Shown here: piece after piece, positions 16,333-24,285 of the stretch
Position numbering within the stretch: position 1 is the stretch's first letter
How the letters are laid out: each line of letters begins with the position of its first letter
NCBI GenBank assembly: GCA_041920565.1
Contig: JBHGXS010000141.1
Location: 1 to 64,000, forward strand
Direction of reading: 5' to 3'
Length of the DNA: 64,000 bases
Source: JAGHKQ01 sp041920565
GTDB taxonomy: Bacteria > Bacillota > Bacilli > Bacillales > Bacillaceae_G
Translations under genes and position numbers: made by a program
The notes under the pieces: model-generated
Told to the model about the DNA's origin: nothing
Databases searched by the model: none
What the model saw: only the letters and a program-made list of their open reading frames with translations

Positions 16333-18360
16333 ATGAATCAAATAAAAAGATATATTCTATCTATATTGCTGCTTGGCTTGAAACCTGCCGATCGGAACAA
16401 TTTAGTCCAAAGCAAAAACGGAATCGGCACGGCATTCAGCAAATCCGGCAATAAAAATTACGCTCGCTTTTTTCTTCCTTATATTAGCATCATTATATTT
16501 ATAGAATACATTTTATTACACTACATGAAGAATCAAGCCATGTTGCTTGTTTTGAATGTTCTTATTATGCTGCTTGTTATTCGGCAAATATTTATTTGGT
16601 CTGAAAACAAGGAGCTTCTTTCCACGTTTCAGGATTTACATGAGAAGCTTGAAGACAGAGTAAATGAGGGCATACGTGCGCTGGCAAAAAGCGAACAGCA
16701 GTATAAATCTTTGTTCGAATCTCATCCCGATGCCGTCTTTTCTTTAGATTTAAGCGGCAATTTCCAAAGTGTAAATATATCCTGCACGCACATTCTCGGA
16801 TATGATCAAGAGGAGCTTTTCAGACAATCTTTCTTAAATTTTATTATAGAGGACGATCAAAAGCTGGCACGGGATGCTTTTCGCAACGCTAAGACCGGAA
16901 TCCCTCAAACATTTGAAGTTCGCGGAATTCGTAAACAGCTTGAGTTATATTATTTGCACATCACCCTTATTCCTATCATGATTGGGAAACAACCCGTTGG
17001 CATGTATGGCATCGCAAAAGATATGACAGAGCTCAAACGGAATCAAGAAAAAATTGAACGCCTAGCCTTTCATGATGTATTAACGGGGCTTCCGAACAGA
17101 AGAAAATTTGAAGACAGTTTGCAAAATGCATTGAAAAAAGCAAATGAACGAAACAATATGGTCGCCGTCTTTTATATCGACTTAGACCGCTTTAAAAAAA
17201 TTAATGACAGATTAGGTCATGATGCAGGAGATTTACTTTTAATTGAAGTCGCTAAGCGACTTACAGGATGCTTGCGCACAAAAGACTTAATTGCACGGCA
17301 AGGAGGAGATGAATTTACTTTATTCTTGCAGGATGTGTTTTCTCCGCAAAATGCTACGCTTGTAGCGGAACGATTGCTGGAAACACTGAATCAACCTTTT
17401 TCCATCGACGGTCATGATTTAAAAATTACCCCAAGCATCGGCATTGCGCTATATCCGACACATGGAACAAATGTGACAAAATTAATGAAAAACGCTGATA
17501 GGGCTATGTATCAAGCAAAAACAACAGGCAAGAACAAATATGTCATATATTCCAAAGAAATGAGTGAAAAGGAAGAACAGAAGCTGCTACTCGAGGAAGA
17601 GTTAACAAAAGCGTTGGAGCGGAACGAATTTGTTTTGCACTACCAACCTCAGATTGATATTCAAACCAATAAAATTATAGGGTTTGAAGCACTGCTTCGC
17701 TGGCAGCATCCGAAGCTCGGAATGGTTTCTCCGGCAGAATTTATTCCGCTTCTGGAAGAAACCGGACAAATTATCCAAATTGGAGAGTGGGTTCTTCGCA
17801 CGGCTTGTCAGCAAGCGAAAGAATGGCATAAGCAGGGGTTTCCTTATTTAAAAGTAGCCGTTAATTTGTCTCCTGTACAATTCGATTACGTTCATTTTAT
17901 AGAAATGGTGTCAAACATCTTACACGAGACAAAACTATCTCCTCATTGTCTTGATTTAGAAATTACAGAAGGCATTGCCATGAAGAAAGAAGAACAGGTG
18001 ATTCGGAAACTGGAAAAATTGCAGGCTCTTGGCGTCCAAATTTCCATTGATGATTTTGGAACGGGATACTCTTCACTTTCATATTTAACAAAATACCCCA
18101 TTAATACGCTGAAAATTGCCCGGGAGTTTATTCAAGAAATTGAAAACGACAAGCAGCAAGAAGCTATTATTTCCTCCATCATAATGATGGCTAAAAATTT
18201 AAAACTGACAGTGATAGCAGAAGGTGTGGAAACAAAAGCGCAAGCTGCCTTTCTGCAAAAAAAACAATGCGATCAAATTCAAGGCTTTTACTTCAGCAAA
18301 CCTCTAGAAGCAGACCAGATTTGTAAGCTGCTGCATCGGCAAACTGTGAAGGTGGGATAA
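16333..18360 (+). CDS. Membrane PAS-GGDEF-EAL c-di-GMP enzyme
   Basis: A 675-residue signalling protein. Order: two N-terminal membrane helices (within residues ~45-95), a short coiled linker, a PAS sensor ('YKSLFESHPDAVFSLDLSG'), a GGDEF domain with intact 'GGDEF' at 324-328 and an inhibitory-site 'RTKD' five residues before it, then an EAL domain with intact 'EAL' at 452-454. 'NLSPVQF', 'LEITEG', 'DDFGTGYSSLSYL' and 'IAEGVET' preserve the phosphodiesterase residues. It could therefore both make and degrade c-di-GMP. The ATG at 16333 has AGGAG upstream; an earlier ATG at 16294 has none. It is monocistronic and its signal is unknown. Confidence 0.9.
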   Translation: MNQIKRYILSILLLGLKPADRNNLVQSKNGIGTAFSKSGNKNYARFFLPYISIIIFIEYILLHYMKNQAMLLVLNVLIMLLVIRQIFIWSENKELLSTFQDLHEKLEDRVNEGIRALAKSEQQYKSLFESHPDAVFSLDLSGNFQSVNISCTHILGYDQEELFRQSFLNFIIEDDQKLARDAFRNAKTGIPQTFEVRGIRKQLELYYLHITLIPIMIGKQPVGMYGIAKDMTELKRNQEKIERLAFHDVLTGLPNRRKFEDSLQNALKKANERNNMVAVFYIDLDRFKKINDRLGHDAGDLLLIEVAKRLTGCLRTKDLIARQGGDEFTLFLQDVFSPQNATLVAERLLETLNQPFSIDGHDLKITPSIGIALYPTHGTNVTKLMKNADRAMYQAKTTGKNKYVIYSKEMSEKEEQKLLLEEELTKALERNEFVLHYQPQIDIQTNKIIGFEALLRWQHPKLGMVSPAEFIPLLEETGQIIQIGEWVLRTACQQAKEWHKQGFPYLKVAVNLSPVQFDYVHFIEMVSNILHETKLSPHCLDLEITEGIAMKKEEQVIRKLEKLQALGVQISIDDFGTGYSSLSYLTKYPINTLKIAREFIQEIENDKQQEAIISSIIMMAKNLKLTVIAEGVETKAQAAFLQKKQCDQIQGFYFSKPLEADQICKLLHRQTVKVG

Positions 18361-18521
18361 ATAGGAGCCGTAGAGACATAGATCAGTCTGTTTAACAAGC
18401 AAACAAAACAGGAAAACCGTCATAAACTGAAATAGACATTTGTCATATGGATTATTTTGAATGAACTGCGCAAACATGCTAATATGAAATGAAATACTTT
18501 ATGTAAGAAAGCGGGTTTTCT

Positions 18522-19274
18522 ATGATTATTACAAACGAACAAGAATTAGAAGGCTTACGGAAAATCGGGAGAATCGTAGCGCTGGCTCGTGAGGAAATGA
18601 AGCGCCAAGCAAAGCCTGGCATGACAACAAAAGAGCTGGATTTAATCGGAAAGAAAATATTGGATGAGCATGGCGCGGAATCCGCCCCGGAAAAAGAATA
18701 TGACTTTCCAGGCACTACATGTATCAGCGTGAACGAGGAAGTCGCTCACGGCATCCCGGGAGACCGTGTCTTAAAGGACGGCGACTTGATTAATATTGAT
18801 ATTTCTGCTGCACTGGACGGATATTATGCGGATACCGGTATTTCTTTTGTCATCGGACAAAGCGATGAACTAAAAGAAAAGCTGTGCCGAACTGCAGAAA
18901 GCGCTTTTTGGGAAGCAATGAAGAAAGCGCGAGCGGGAGCCAAGAAAAATCAAATCGGGAGAGCTGTTTGGAATGAAGCCAAGAAAAACGGCTTTACGGT
19001 CATCAAAAACCTGACAGGTCATGGCATCGGCCGCAGCCTTCATGAAAAACCGGATCATATTTTAAACTACTTCGATCCAATGGACAGCGGTCTATTAAAA
19101 GAAGGCCTCGTTCTTGCAGTAGAACCGTTCGTGTCCACAGGAGCGGACTACATTGTTGAAGGAGGCGACGGCTGGACATTTATAACGCCGGATAAGAGCC
19201 TTGTTGCACAATGTGAGCACACGATTGTCATCACAAAAGGAGCACCGATTATTTTAACGGCTTTAGAAGACTAA
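18522..19274 (+). CDS. map: Type I methionine aminopeptidase
   Basis: Removes the N-terminal Met from new proteins. 250 residues, pita-bread fold. The metal ligands are visible: Asp in 'NIDISAALDGYYADTGIS', His in 'TGHGIGRSLHE', Glu in 'LAVEPF' and the C-terminal Glu in 'QCEHTIVIT'. It stands alone rather than next to secY/infA, so it is probably the second paralogue, like B. subtilis YflG. RBS AAAGCGG is weak. A strong terminator follows. Confidence 0.92.
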   Translation: MIITNEQELEGLRKIGRIVALAREEMKRQAKPGMTTKELDLIGKKILDEHGAESAPEKEYDFPGTTCISVNEEVAHGIPGDRVLKDGDLINIDISAALDGYYADTGISFVIGQSDELKEKLCRTAESAFWEAMKKARAGAKKNQIGRAVWNEAKKNGFTVIKNLTGHGIGRSLHEKPDHILNYFDPMDSGLLKEGLVLAVEPFVSTGADYIVEGGDGWTFITPDKSLVAQCEHTIVITKGAPIILTALED

Positions 19275-19278
19275 AAAC

Positions 19279-19316
19279 TGGGCACGGGAAAAAACACCCG
19301 TGCTCAGTCCTTTTTA
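19279..19316 (+). terminator. map terminator
   Basis: A 12-bp GC-rich stem (ACTGGGCACGGG paired with CCCGTGCTCAGT, one G-U) followed by CCTTTTT, directly after the map stop. Confidence 0.8.
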
Positions 19317-19355
19317 GCTCTGGCACACCCAAATTTTAGCATGCATTGTACAAAA

Positions 19356-19500
19356 CTGATAATAATTTCATCAAAACGGTACATAATTGTGCCAAACCTA
19401 CTCTTAATTGCATCAAACCTTCACTAAATTGCACCAAATTCACAATAATTGCATCGAAACATTACATAATTGCACCAAACTCACAATAATTGCGCCAGCC
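19356..19500. repeat. Seven degenerate 20-22 bp tandem repeats
   Basis: Seven contiguous units start at 19356, 19378, 19398, 19419, 19440, 19461 and 19481. They vary around cacAATAATTGCAcCAAAC. The core AATTGC..CAAA is kept in most units. There are no spacers between units, so this is not a CRISPR array. The units lie in the gap between the convergent map and argS genes, and a similar but different cluster lies at 21881-21958. Function unknown. No gene was found in this 337-base gap. Confidence 0.75.
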
Positions 19501-19536
19501 AAGATACGCTTGAGAATAGTTGTCTCTATGTAAAAA

Positions 19537-19558
19537 CCGCCACAGCGCGCTGTGGCGG
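19537..19558 (-). terminator. Second argS terminator
   Basis: A 22-base palindromic hairpin (CCGCCACAG / CTGTGGCGG arms) is followed on the minus strand by TTTTTA. It lies about 16 bases beyond the first argS terminator, so argS has two in tandem. Confidence 0.65.
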
Positions 19559-19573
19559 GGTGGAATGTATAAT

Positions 19574-19608
19574 AAAAACGACCTGGTTTCGGCAACCAGG
19601 TCGTTTTT
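19574..19608. terminator. argS terminator, bidirectional
   Basis: A perfect 15-bp stem (19574-19588 with 19594-19608) with A runs on one side and T runs on the other, so it can act in both directions between map and argS. Confidence 0.85.
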
Positions 19609-19611
19609 GTG

Positions 19612-21282
19612 TTACATTTTCTCAGGTGCTGCTACACCGATTAACTTCAATGCATTTTGAATTGTAATTTGTACGGCCTTCATCAGCTCGTAACGCGCTT
19701 TGCTCTTCTCCATATTGTCGTGATCTAATACTTTTTCTGCATTGTAGAAACTGTGAAGCGCAGACGCTAACTCAAACACATAGTTTGTCATGCGGTGAGG
19801 CAAGCGTTTTTGTGCCGCTTCCGCTACTGCTGCCGGAAATTCTCCAAGCTTTTTCAATAAGTCGAATTCTTTTTCGGAATCAATTAGCTTATAGTTCACT
19901 TCCCCGCCTGCAGCTAAACCAAGCTCTTCACCTTGACGTAAAATGCTGCATACGCGCGCATGAGCGTATTGACAATAGTACACAGGGTTTTCATTAGATT
20001 TTGACACTGCTAAATCCATATCAAAGTCCAAGTGAGAATCAGCGCTGCGCATTGCGAAGAAGTAACGCATCGCGTCTACTCCTACCTCTTCCATCAATTC
20101 ACGAAGCGTAACGGCTTTACCTGTACGCTTACTCATTTTCACTTTTTCGCCGTTTTGATATAACTGCACCATTTGGATGATTTCGACTTCCAGCATATCT
20201 TTGTCATAGCCAAGCGCTTGAATTGCTGCTTTCATACGAGGAATGTAGCCATGATGATCCGCTCCCCAGATATTGATCAACTTTTCAAAGCCGCGCTCGA
20301 TTTTATCGCGGTGATATGCGATATCAGGCGTTAAATACGTGTAAGAGCCATCCTGTTTAATTAATACACGGTCTTTATCATCACCATATGCTGTAGAACG
20401 GAACCAAGTCGCGCCGTCTTGTTCATAGATTTCATTGCGCTCTTTTAATACTGCTAACGCTTCGTCAATCTTACCGTTACGGTATAAAGATGTCTCAGAA
20501 TACCAAACATCAAAGCTGACGCGGAAGTTTTCCAAGTCCTTTTTTAGCTTTTCTAATTCGTATTTTAATCCGTACTCGCGGAAAAAGTCATAACGTTCCT
20601 TTTCATCTGCATTTACATAACGATCGCCAAATTCTTCTGCTAAACGCTTACCGATTCCAACAATATCTTCCCCGTAATATCCATCTGCAGGCATTTCTTT
20701 TTCGATTCCCAGCGCCTGCATGTAACGAGCTTCTACAGAAAGCGCCAAGTTATGGATTTGGTTACCCGCATCGTTAATGTAATATTCTCGGCTTACATCG
20801 TAACCTGCTTTTGCAAGCACGTTACATAATGTATCGCCGACAGCCGCACCTCTCGCATGCCCTAAGTGAAGGTCACCCGTAGGGTTTGCGGATACGAACT
20901 CCACTTGTACCTTTTGGCCTTTTCCTGTATCGCTTTCTCCGTACGATTCTCCTGCTTGTACAATCGCAGGGATCAAGTCTGTTAAATAGCTGTTATCCAT
21001 ATAAAAGTTGATGAAACCCGGTCCTGCGATTTCAATTTTATCAATGGATGCTTTCGCTTTATCAAAGTTGTTTACTAATTCTTCCGCAATCATGCGAGGT
21101 GCTTTTTTAGCAACACGCGCCAACTGCATCGCCATATTTGTAGAGAAGTCACCATGTGCTTTTTCCTTCGGCACTTCTAACACAACATCAGGAATTTGCT
21201 CTTCTGCAGCTAAGCCTGCTTTTAATACAGCCTCTTTAATTTCTGCTTTCAATAAATCTTTTACCTGCTCCAAAGTATTCAT
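19612..21282 (-). CDS. argS: Arginyl-tRNA synthetase
   Basis: Charges tRNA-Arg with arginine. 556 residues, a complete class I synthetase. The N-terminal additional domain is followed by the HIGH motif variant 'HLGH' in 'GDLHLGHARGAAVG' and the KMSKS motif 'KMSKRTGKAVTLREL', then the anticodon-binding DALR domain ending '..LIGVAAPEKM'. The start overlaps the ywiB stop by 4 bases, with AAGGAGG inside ywiB, so the two are translationally coupled. No T-box leader is seen. Confidence 0.97.
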   Translation of the reverse strand: MNTLEQVKDLLKAEIKEAVLKAGLAAEEQIPDVVLEVPKEKAHGDFSTNMAMQLARVAKKAPRMIAEELVNNFDKAKASIDKIEIAGPGFINFYMDNSYLTDLIPAIVQAGESYGESDTGKGQKVQVEFVSANPTGDLHLGHARGAAVGDTLCNVLAKAGYDVSREYYINDAGNQIHNLALSVEARYMQALGIEKEMPADGYYGEDIVGIGKRLAEEFGDRYVNADEKERYDFFREYGLKYELEKLKKDLENFRVSFDVWYSETSLYRNGKIDEALAVLKERNEIYEQDGATWFRSTAYGDDKDRVLIKQDGSYTYLTPDIAYHRDKIERGFEKLINIWGADHHGYIPRMKAAIQALGYDKDMLEVEIIQMVQLYQNGEKVKMSKRTGKAVTLRELMEEVGVDAMRYFFAMRSADSHLDFDMDLAVSKSNENPVYYCQYAHARVCSILRQGEELGLAAGGEVNYKLIDSEKEFDLLKKLGEFPAAVAEAAQKRLPHRMTNYVFELASALHSFYNAEKVLDHDNMEKSKARYELMKAVQITIQNALKLIGVAAPEKM

Positions 21283-21719
21283 TTTGCTTCCTCCTTAAAG
21301 TGAATCGTAATGGTATATCGTCCTGCTTCCGTTTCGTTTAAAAGCAAGGTATACGTGACAAACAGCTGTCCTTTTTTCGTTTTATCCGACCAATTAAAAA
21401 GAACATTGTCTGTTTTTGTATCCAATGAAAAGTCACCAAGCTCGCTTCTGTACGTTCCCTTCGTCCATTCCCCTTTTCTATGGGTTTGTCTCATGGAAAC
21501 GACACCGGAACGCATAATGAGCACATCGTCACCCTGTATCTTTATAATTGTATTAATTTCCCCATGCTCATTCGGCTCTTGAAACTTTAAATATATACTT
21601 TGACCCTTTACATAGTATAGACCAACTGTTTCAAAAGCAACTGTTTCCTTGCGTGTTCCTTCTCGGATTTGTGTAGTGAATTTCAGTTTCACAGGTAAGC
21701 CTGCGGATTGCTTTTCCAC
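21279..21719 (-). CDS. ywiB: DUF1934 beta-barrel protein YwiB
   Basis: A protein of about 146 residues of the calycin-like DUF1934 family, always found next to argS in bacilli; function unknown. It is mostly beta-strand with no signal peptide or membrane segment. GTG at 21719 is preferred because AAAGG lies about 10 bases upstream. The GTG at 21728 is directly beside that site. It forms an operon with argS. Confidence 0.85.
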   Translation of the reverse strand: MEKQSAGLPVKLKFTTQIREGTRKETVAFETVGLYYVKGQSIYLKFQEPNEHGEINTIIKIQGDDVLIMRSGVVSMRQTHRKGEWTKGTYRSELGDFSLDTKTDNVLFNWSDKTKKGQLFVTYTLLLNETEAGRYTITIHFKEEAK

Positions 21720-21880
21720 TTTCTGCACACCTTTCAGTCTTGTACATCTATAAATAGAATTAACATGAACATAATTGATATGTTTATAAACGCACTTTTA
21801 TTATCATACCAAAAAATGAGGCGTGTTGTCTTTGAAAAATCGGGTTTCACGCAAAGTGGACAATAAGTGACGTGATTCAG

Positions 21881-21958
21881 GCAATATATCGACAGAAACG
21901 AACCATTTATCGACGAAATCGGACCATATATCAACAAAACAGATTATATCTCCAATAT
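21881..21958. repeat. Short cluster of degenerate ~20-bp repeats
   Basis: Units at 21881, 21900, 21921 and 21941 resemble gaCCATaTATCgACaAAAc. A possible older unit lies just before 21881. The unit length is the same as in the cluster at 19356-19500, although the sequence differs. It lies between the speB terminator and the start of ywiB. No function can be assigned. Confidence 0.6.
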
Positions 21959-21959
21959 A

Positions 21960-21993
21960 AAAACGCTTGGATAAAGTAAAATCCAAGCGTTTT
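21960..21993 (-). terminator. speB terminator
   Basis: A perfect 13-bp stem (21960-21972 with 21981-21993) followed on the minus strand by T residues, just downstream of speB. Confidence 0.85.
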
Positions 21994-22003
21994 GTATGCC
22001 AAT

Positions 22004-22882
22004 TTAGCGCTTTTGTACCCATCCAAGAATAATTTCGCGGATCAGTTTGCTTGCTACAATCGGAGTTTGTTCGCTGTGGTCATATACCGGTGCCACTTCC
22101 ACTACGTCCGCTCCGACTACTTTCACATCGGAGTTTGCAATCTCCACAATGGAAGCCAGCAACTCTTTTGATGTAATGCCGCCTGCTTCCAATGTACCTG
22201 TACCAGGTGCATGAGCCGGATCTAATACGTCAATATCAATCGTTACGTATACAGGACGTCCTGCCAGCTTAGGCAATACCTCTTTAAGAGGAGCGTGCAC
22301 ATCAAATTTAAAAAGGTTCATGCCCACTTCCTTCGCCCATTGGAACTCTTCTTTCATACCAGAACGGATTCCGAAAGAATATACGTTTTGCGGACCGATT
22401 AAGTCACATGCTTTTTTGATTGGCGTAGAGTGAGATAATGGCTCGCCTTCGTAAAAGTCGCGAAGGTCTGTGTGCGCATCCATATGGATAATCGCAAGGT
22501 CTGGATATTTTTTGTACATTGCTTTAATTACCGGCCAAGACACTAAGTGCTCGCCGCCCATTCCTAATGGAAACTTACCATCCGCCAATAATCCATCAAT
22601 GTATTCTTCAATCATATCAAGGCTGCGCTGCGCATTTCCGAATGGAAGCGGAATATCCCCCGCATCGAAGTATTTTACTTCTTCCAACTCGCGATCCATA
22701 TACGGGCTGTACTCTTCAAGACCGATAGACACCTCGCGAATGCGAGCCGGACCGAAACGGGAACCGGGACGGAAACTTACAGTCCAGTCCATTGGCATGC
22801 CGTAAATAACTGCTTCTGCTTCTTCATAGCTTGGATGACTTTTAATAAAGACATTGCCAGAATATGCTTCATCAAAACGCAT
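22004..22882 (-). CDS. speB: Agmatinase
   Basis: Hydrolyses agmatine to putrescine and urea, the step before SpeE in the arginine-decarboxylase route to spermidine. 292 residues of the ureohydrolase family. The manganese ligands lie in 'GGEHLVSW', 'DAHTDLRD' and 'DIDVLDPAHAPGTG'. It follows speE after 66 bases on the same strand, as in B. subtilis, and ends at a strong terminator. Confidence 0.95.
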   Translation of the reverse strand: MRFDEAYSGNVFIKSHPSYEEAEAVIYGMPMDWTVSFRPGSRFGPARIREVSIGLEEYSPYMDRELEEVKYFDAGDIPLPFGNAQRSLDMIEEYIDGLLADGKFPLGMGGEHLVSWPVIKAMYKKYPDLAIIHMDAHTDLRDFYEGEPLSHSTPIKKACDLIGPQNVYSFGIRSGMKEEFQWAKEVGMNLFKFDVHAPLKEVLPKLAGRPVYVTIDIDVLDPAHAPGTGTLEAGGITSKELLASIVEIANSDVKVVGADVVEVAPVYDHSEQTPIVASKLIREIILGWVQKR

Positions 22883-22948
22883 TGCATAATCCTCCTTTAT
22901 GTATGAAGAACGCCTTTTTGAAGGCGATCTTCGTCAAATAATATATAA

Positions 22949-23776
22949 TTACTTAATTAAATCGCCTACAAATTTAGGCAGCACGAAAGCAGCTTTGTGA
23001 AGCTCTTTTGTATAGTATTTTGTTTCGATGTCATGGAAACGATCTTCGCTTACTGCAAGCGGATCATACTTTTTAGATCCCATTGTGAACGTCCAAAGAC
23101 CGCTCGGATATGTTGGGATGTTCGCTGTATACAGACGAGTGATTGGGAAGATTTCTTTTACATCTCTGAACACTTTAGAAATTAGCTCCGGTGTAAACCA
23201 AGGGTTGTCCGTTTGTGCTACGAAAATGCCATCTTCTTTTAATGCTTTAGAGATACCTGCATAGAAGCCTTTTGTAAACAGGTTTACTGCAGGTCCTACC
23301 GGCTCTGTAGAGTCAACCATGATTACATCATACTCATTTTCGCTTTGTGCGATGTGCATGAAACCGTCATCGATTTTTACTTCTACACGAGGGTTTTCTA
23401 ATTCGCCAGCGATTTCGGGCAAGTATTTTTTAGAGTACTCGATTACTTTGCCATCGATTTCTACAAGCGTTGCTTTCTTCACGCTTGGGTGCTTTAATAC
23501 TTCACGGATTACGCCGCCGTCTCCACCGCCTACTACAAGAACGTTTTCAGGGTTTGGGTGCGTAAATAAAGGTACATGAGCTACCATTTCATGATATACG
23601 AATTCATCCTTTTGAGACGTCATGACCATGCCGTCTAACAGAAGCATGTTGCCGAACTCTTCTGTTTCTACCATATCCAGCTTTTGAAATTCCGTTTGCT
23701 CTGTATGTAAAGTACGGTTAATTTTCATCGTAATACCAAAGTTTTCTGTTTGCTTTTCAGTAAACCATAATCCCAT
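22949..23776 (-). CDS. speE: Spermidine synthase
   Basis: Transfers the aminopropyl group from decarboxylated SAM to putrescine. The 275 residues are full length. An N-terminal beta domain is followed by the methyltransferase-like fold with 'VLVVGGGDGGVIREVLKH', 'VEIDGKVIEYSKKYLP' and the catalytic region 'DVIMVDSTEPVGPA'. RBS AAAGGCG. First gene of the speE-speB operon. Confidence 0.96.
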   Translation of the reverse strand: MGLWFTEKQTENFGITMKINRTLHTEQTEFQKLDMVETEEFGNMLLLDGMVMTSQKDEFVYHEMVAHVPLFTHPNPENVLVVGGGDGGVIREVLKHPSVKKATLVEIDGKVIEYSKKYLPEIAGELENPRVEVKIDDGFMHIAQSENEYDVIMVDSTEPVGPAVNLFTKGFYAGISKALKEDGIFVAQTDNPWFTPELISKVFRDVKEIFPITRLYTANIPTYPSGLWTFTMGSKKYDPLAVSEDRFHDIETKYYTKELHKAAFVLPKFVGDLIK

Positions 23777-23969
23777 TGGGTTATCACGCCTTTCATTTCA
23801 TATTTAGGACAAACTTAATGTTCCCTATACAAAATAAAACAAATCATAAAAAATGTATAGTTAAAAATATAAAAAAAGATAAAGATTTTACAATGTTCGA
23901 CATTCTCTTAAGAAGATTCTCCTAAAAGGAAGCCTGTTTCCCATCTAAGTTCAATAAATAAAGCCCCTG

Positions 23970-24231
23970 AGCTCAGATAGCAGAAGCAAAAATGAGAAAA
24001 GCAAGCGGACTGCATCCAAATTTTGTTTTGTTAACAAAGGATTTCGTTCACAAGGCGCAAGAAGCAGGGTATATAGTGCAGCCTTATACGATTAACGAAT
24101 CTGAGGATTGGGAACGAATGATTGAGTATGGAGTAGATGCAATTATTACGGATTGGCCGGAGCGCGCTTTTACGCTTCTGAAAAACAAGGAGCTTCTAAT
24201 AAGAAGCTCTTTTTTCATTACATTCGTTTAA
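23970..24231 (+). pseudogene. Glycerophosphodiester phosphodiesterase, C-terminal remnant
   Basis: About 80 codons match only the C-terminal end of GDPD enzymes ('KAQEAGYIVQPYTINES', 'YGVDAIITDWPERA'). The catalytic N-terminal two thirds is missing, and an in-frame TGA lies just before 23970. The reading frame also runs through a terminator hairpin at 24190-24209 (8-bp stem, then six T), suggesting the original stop has been lost. No ribosome binding site was seen before the internal ATG at 23992. Confidence 0.7.
24190..24215 (+). terminator. Terminator at the end of the GDPD remnant
   Basis: GAGCTTCT and AGAAGCTC form an 8-bp stem with a 4-base loop, followed by six T residues. Confidence 0.7.
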
Positions 24232-24285
24232 AAAAAGCAAAATCCCTCAATACTAGTAAAAGTATTTTGTATAAGGGGGATGCAT

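Noticed and set aside
19356..19500. CRISPR array
   Set aside because: Units are contiguous, degenerate and short, without unique spacers, and no cas genes are present.
21804..22022. Minus-strand open frame of 72 codons downstream of speB
   Set aside because: Its heptad-like pattern is the translation of the 21-bp DNA repeats and it crosses the speB terminator.
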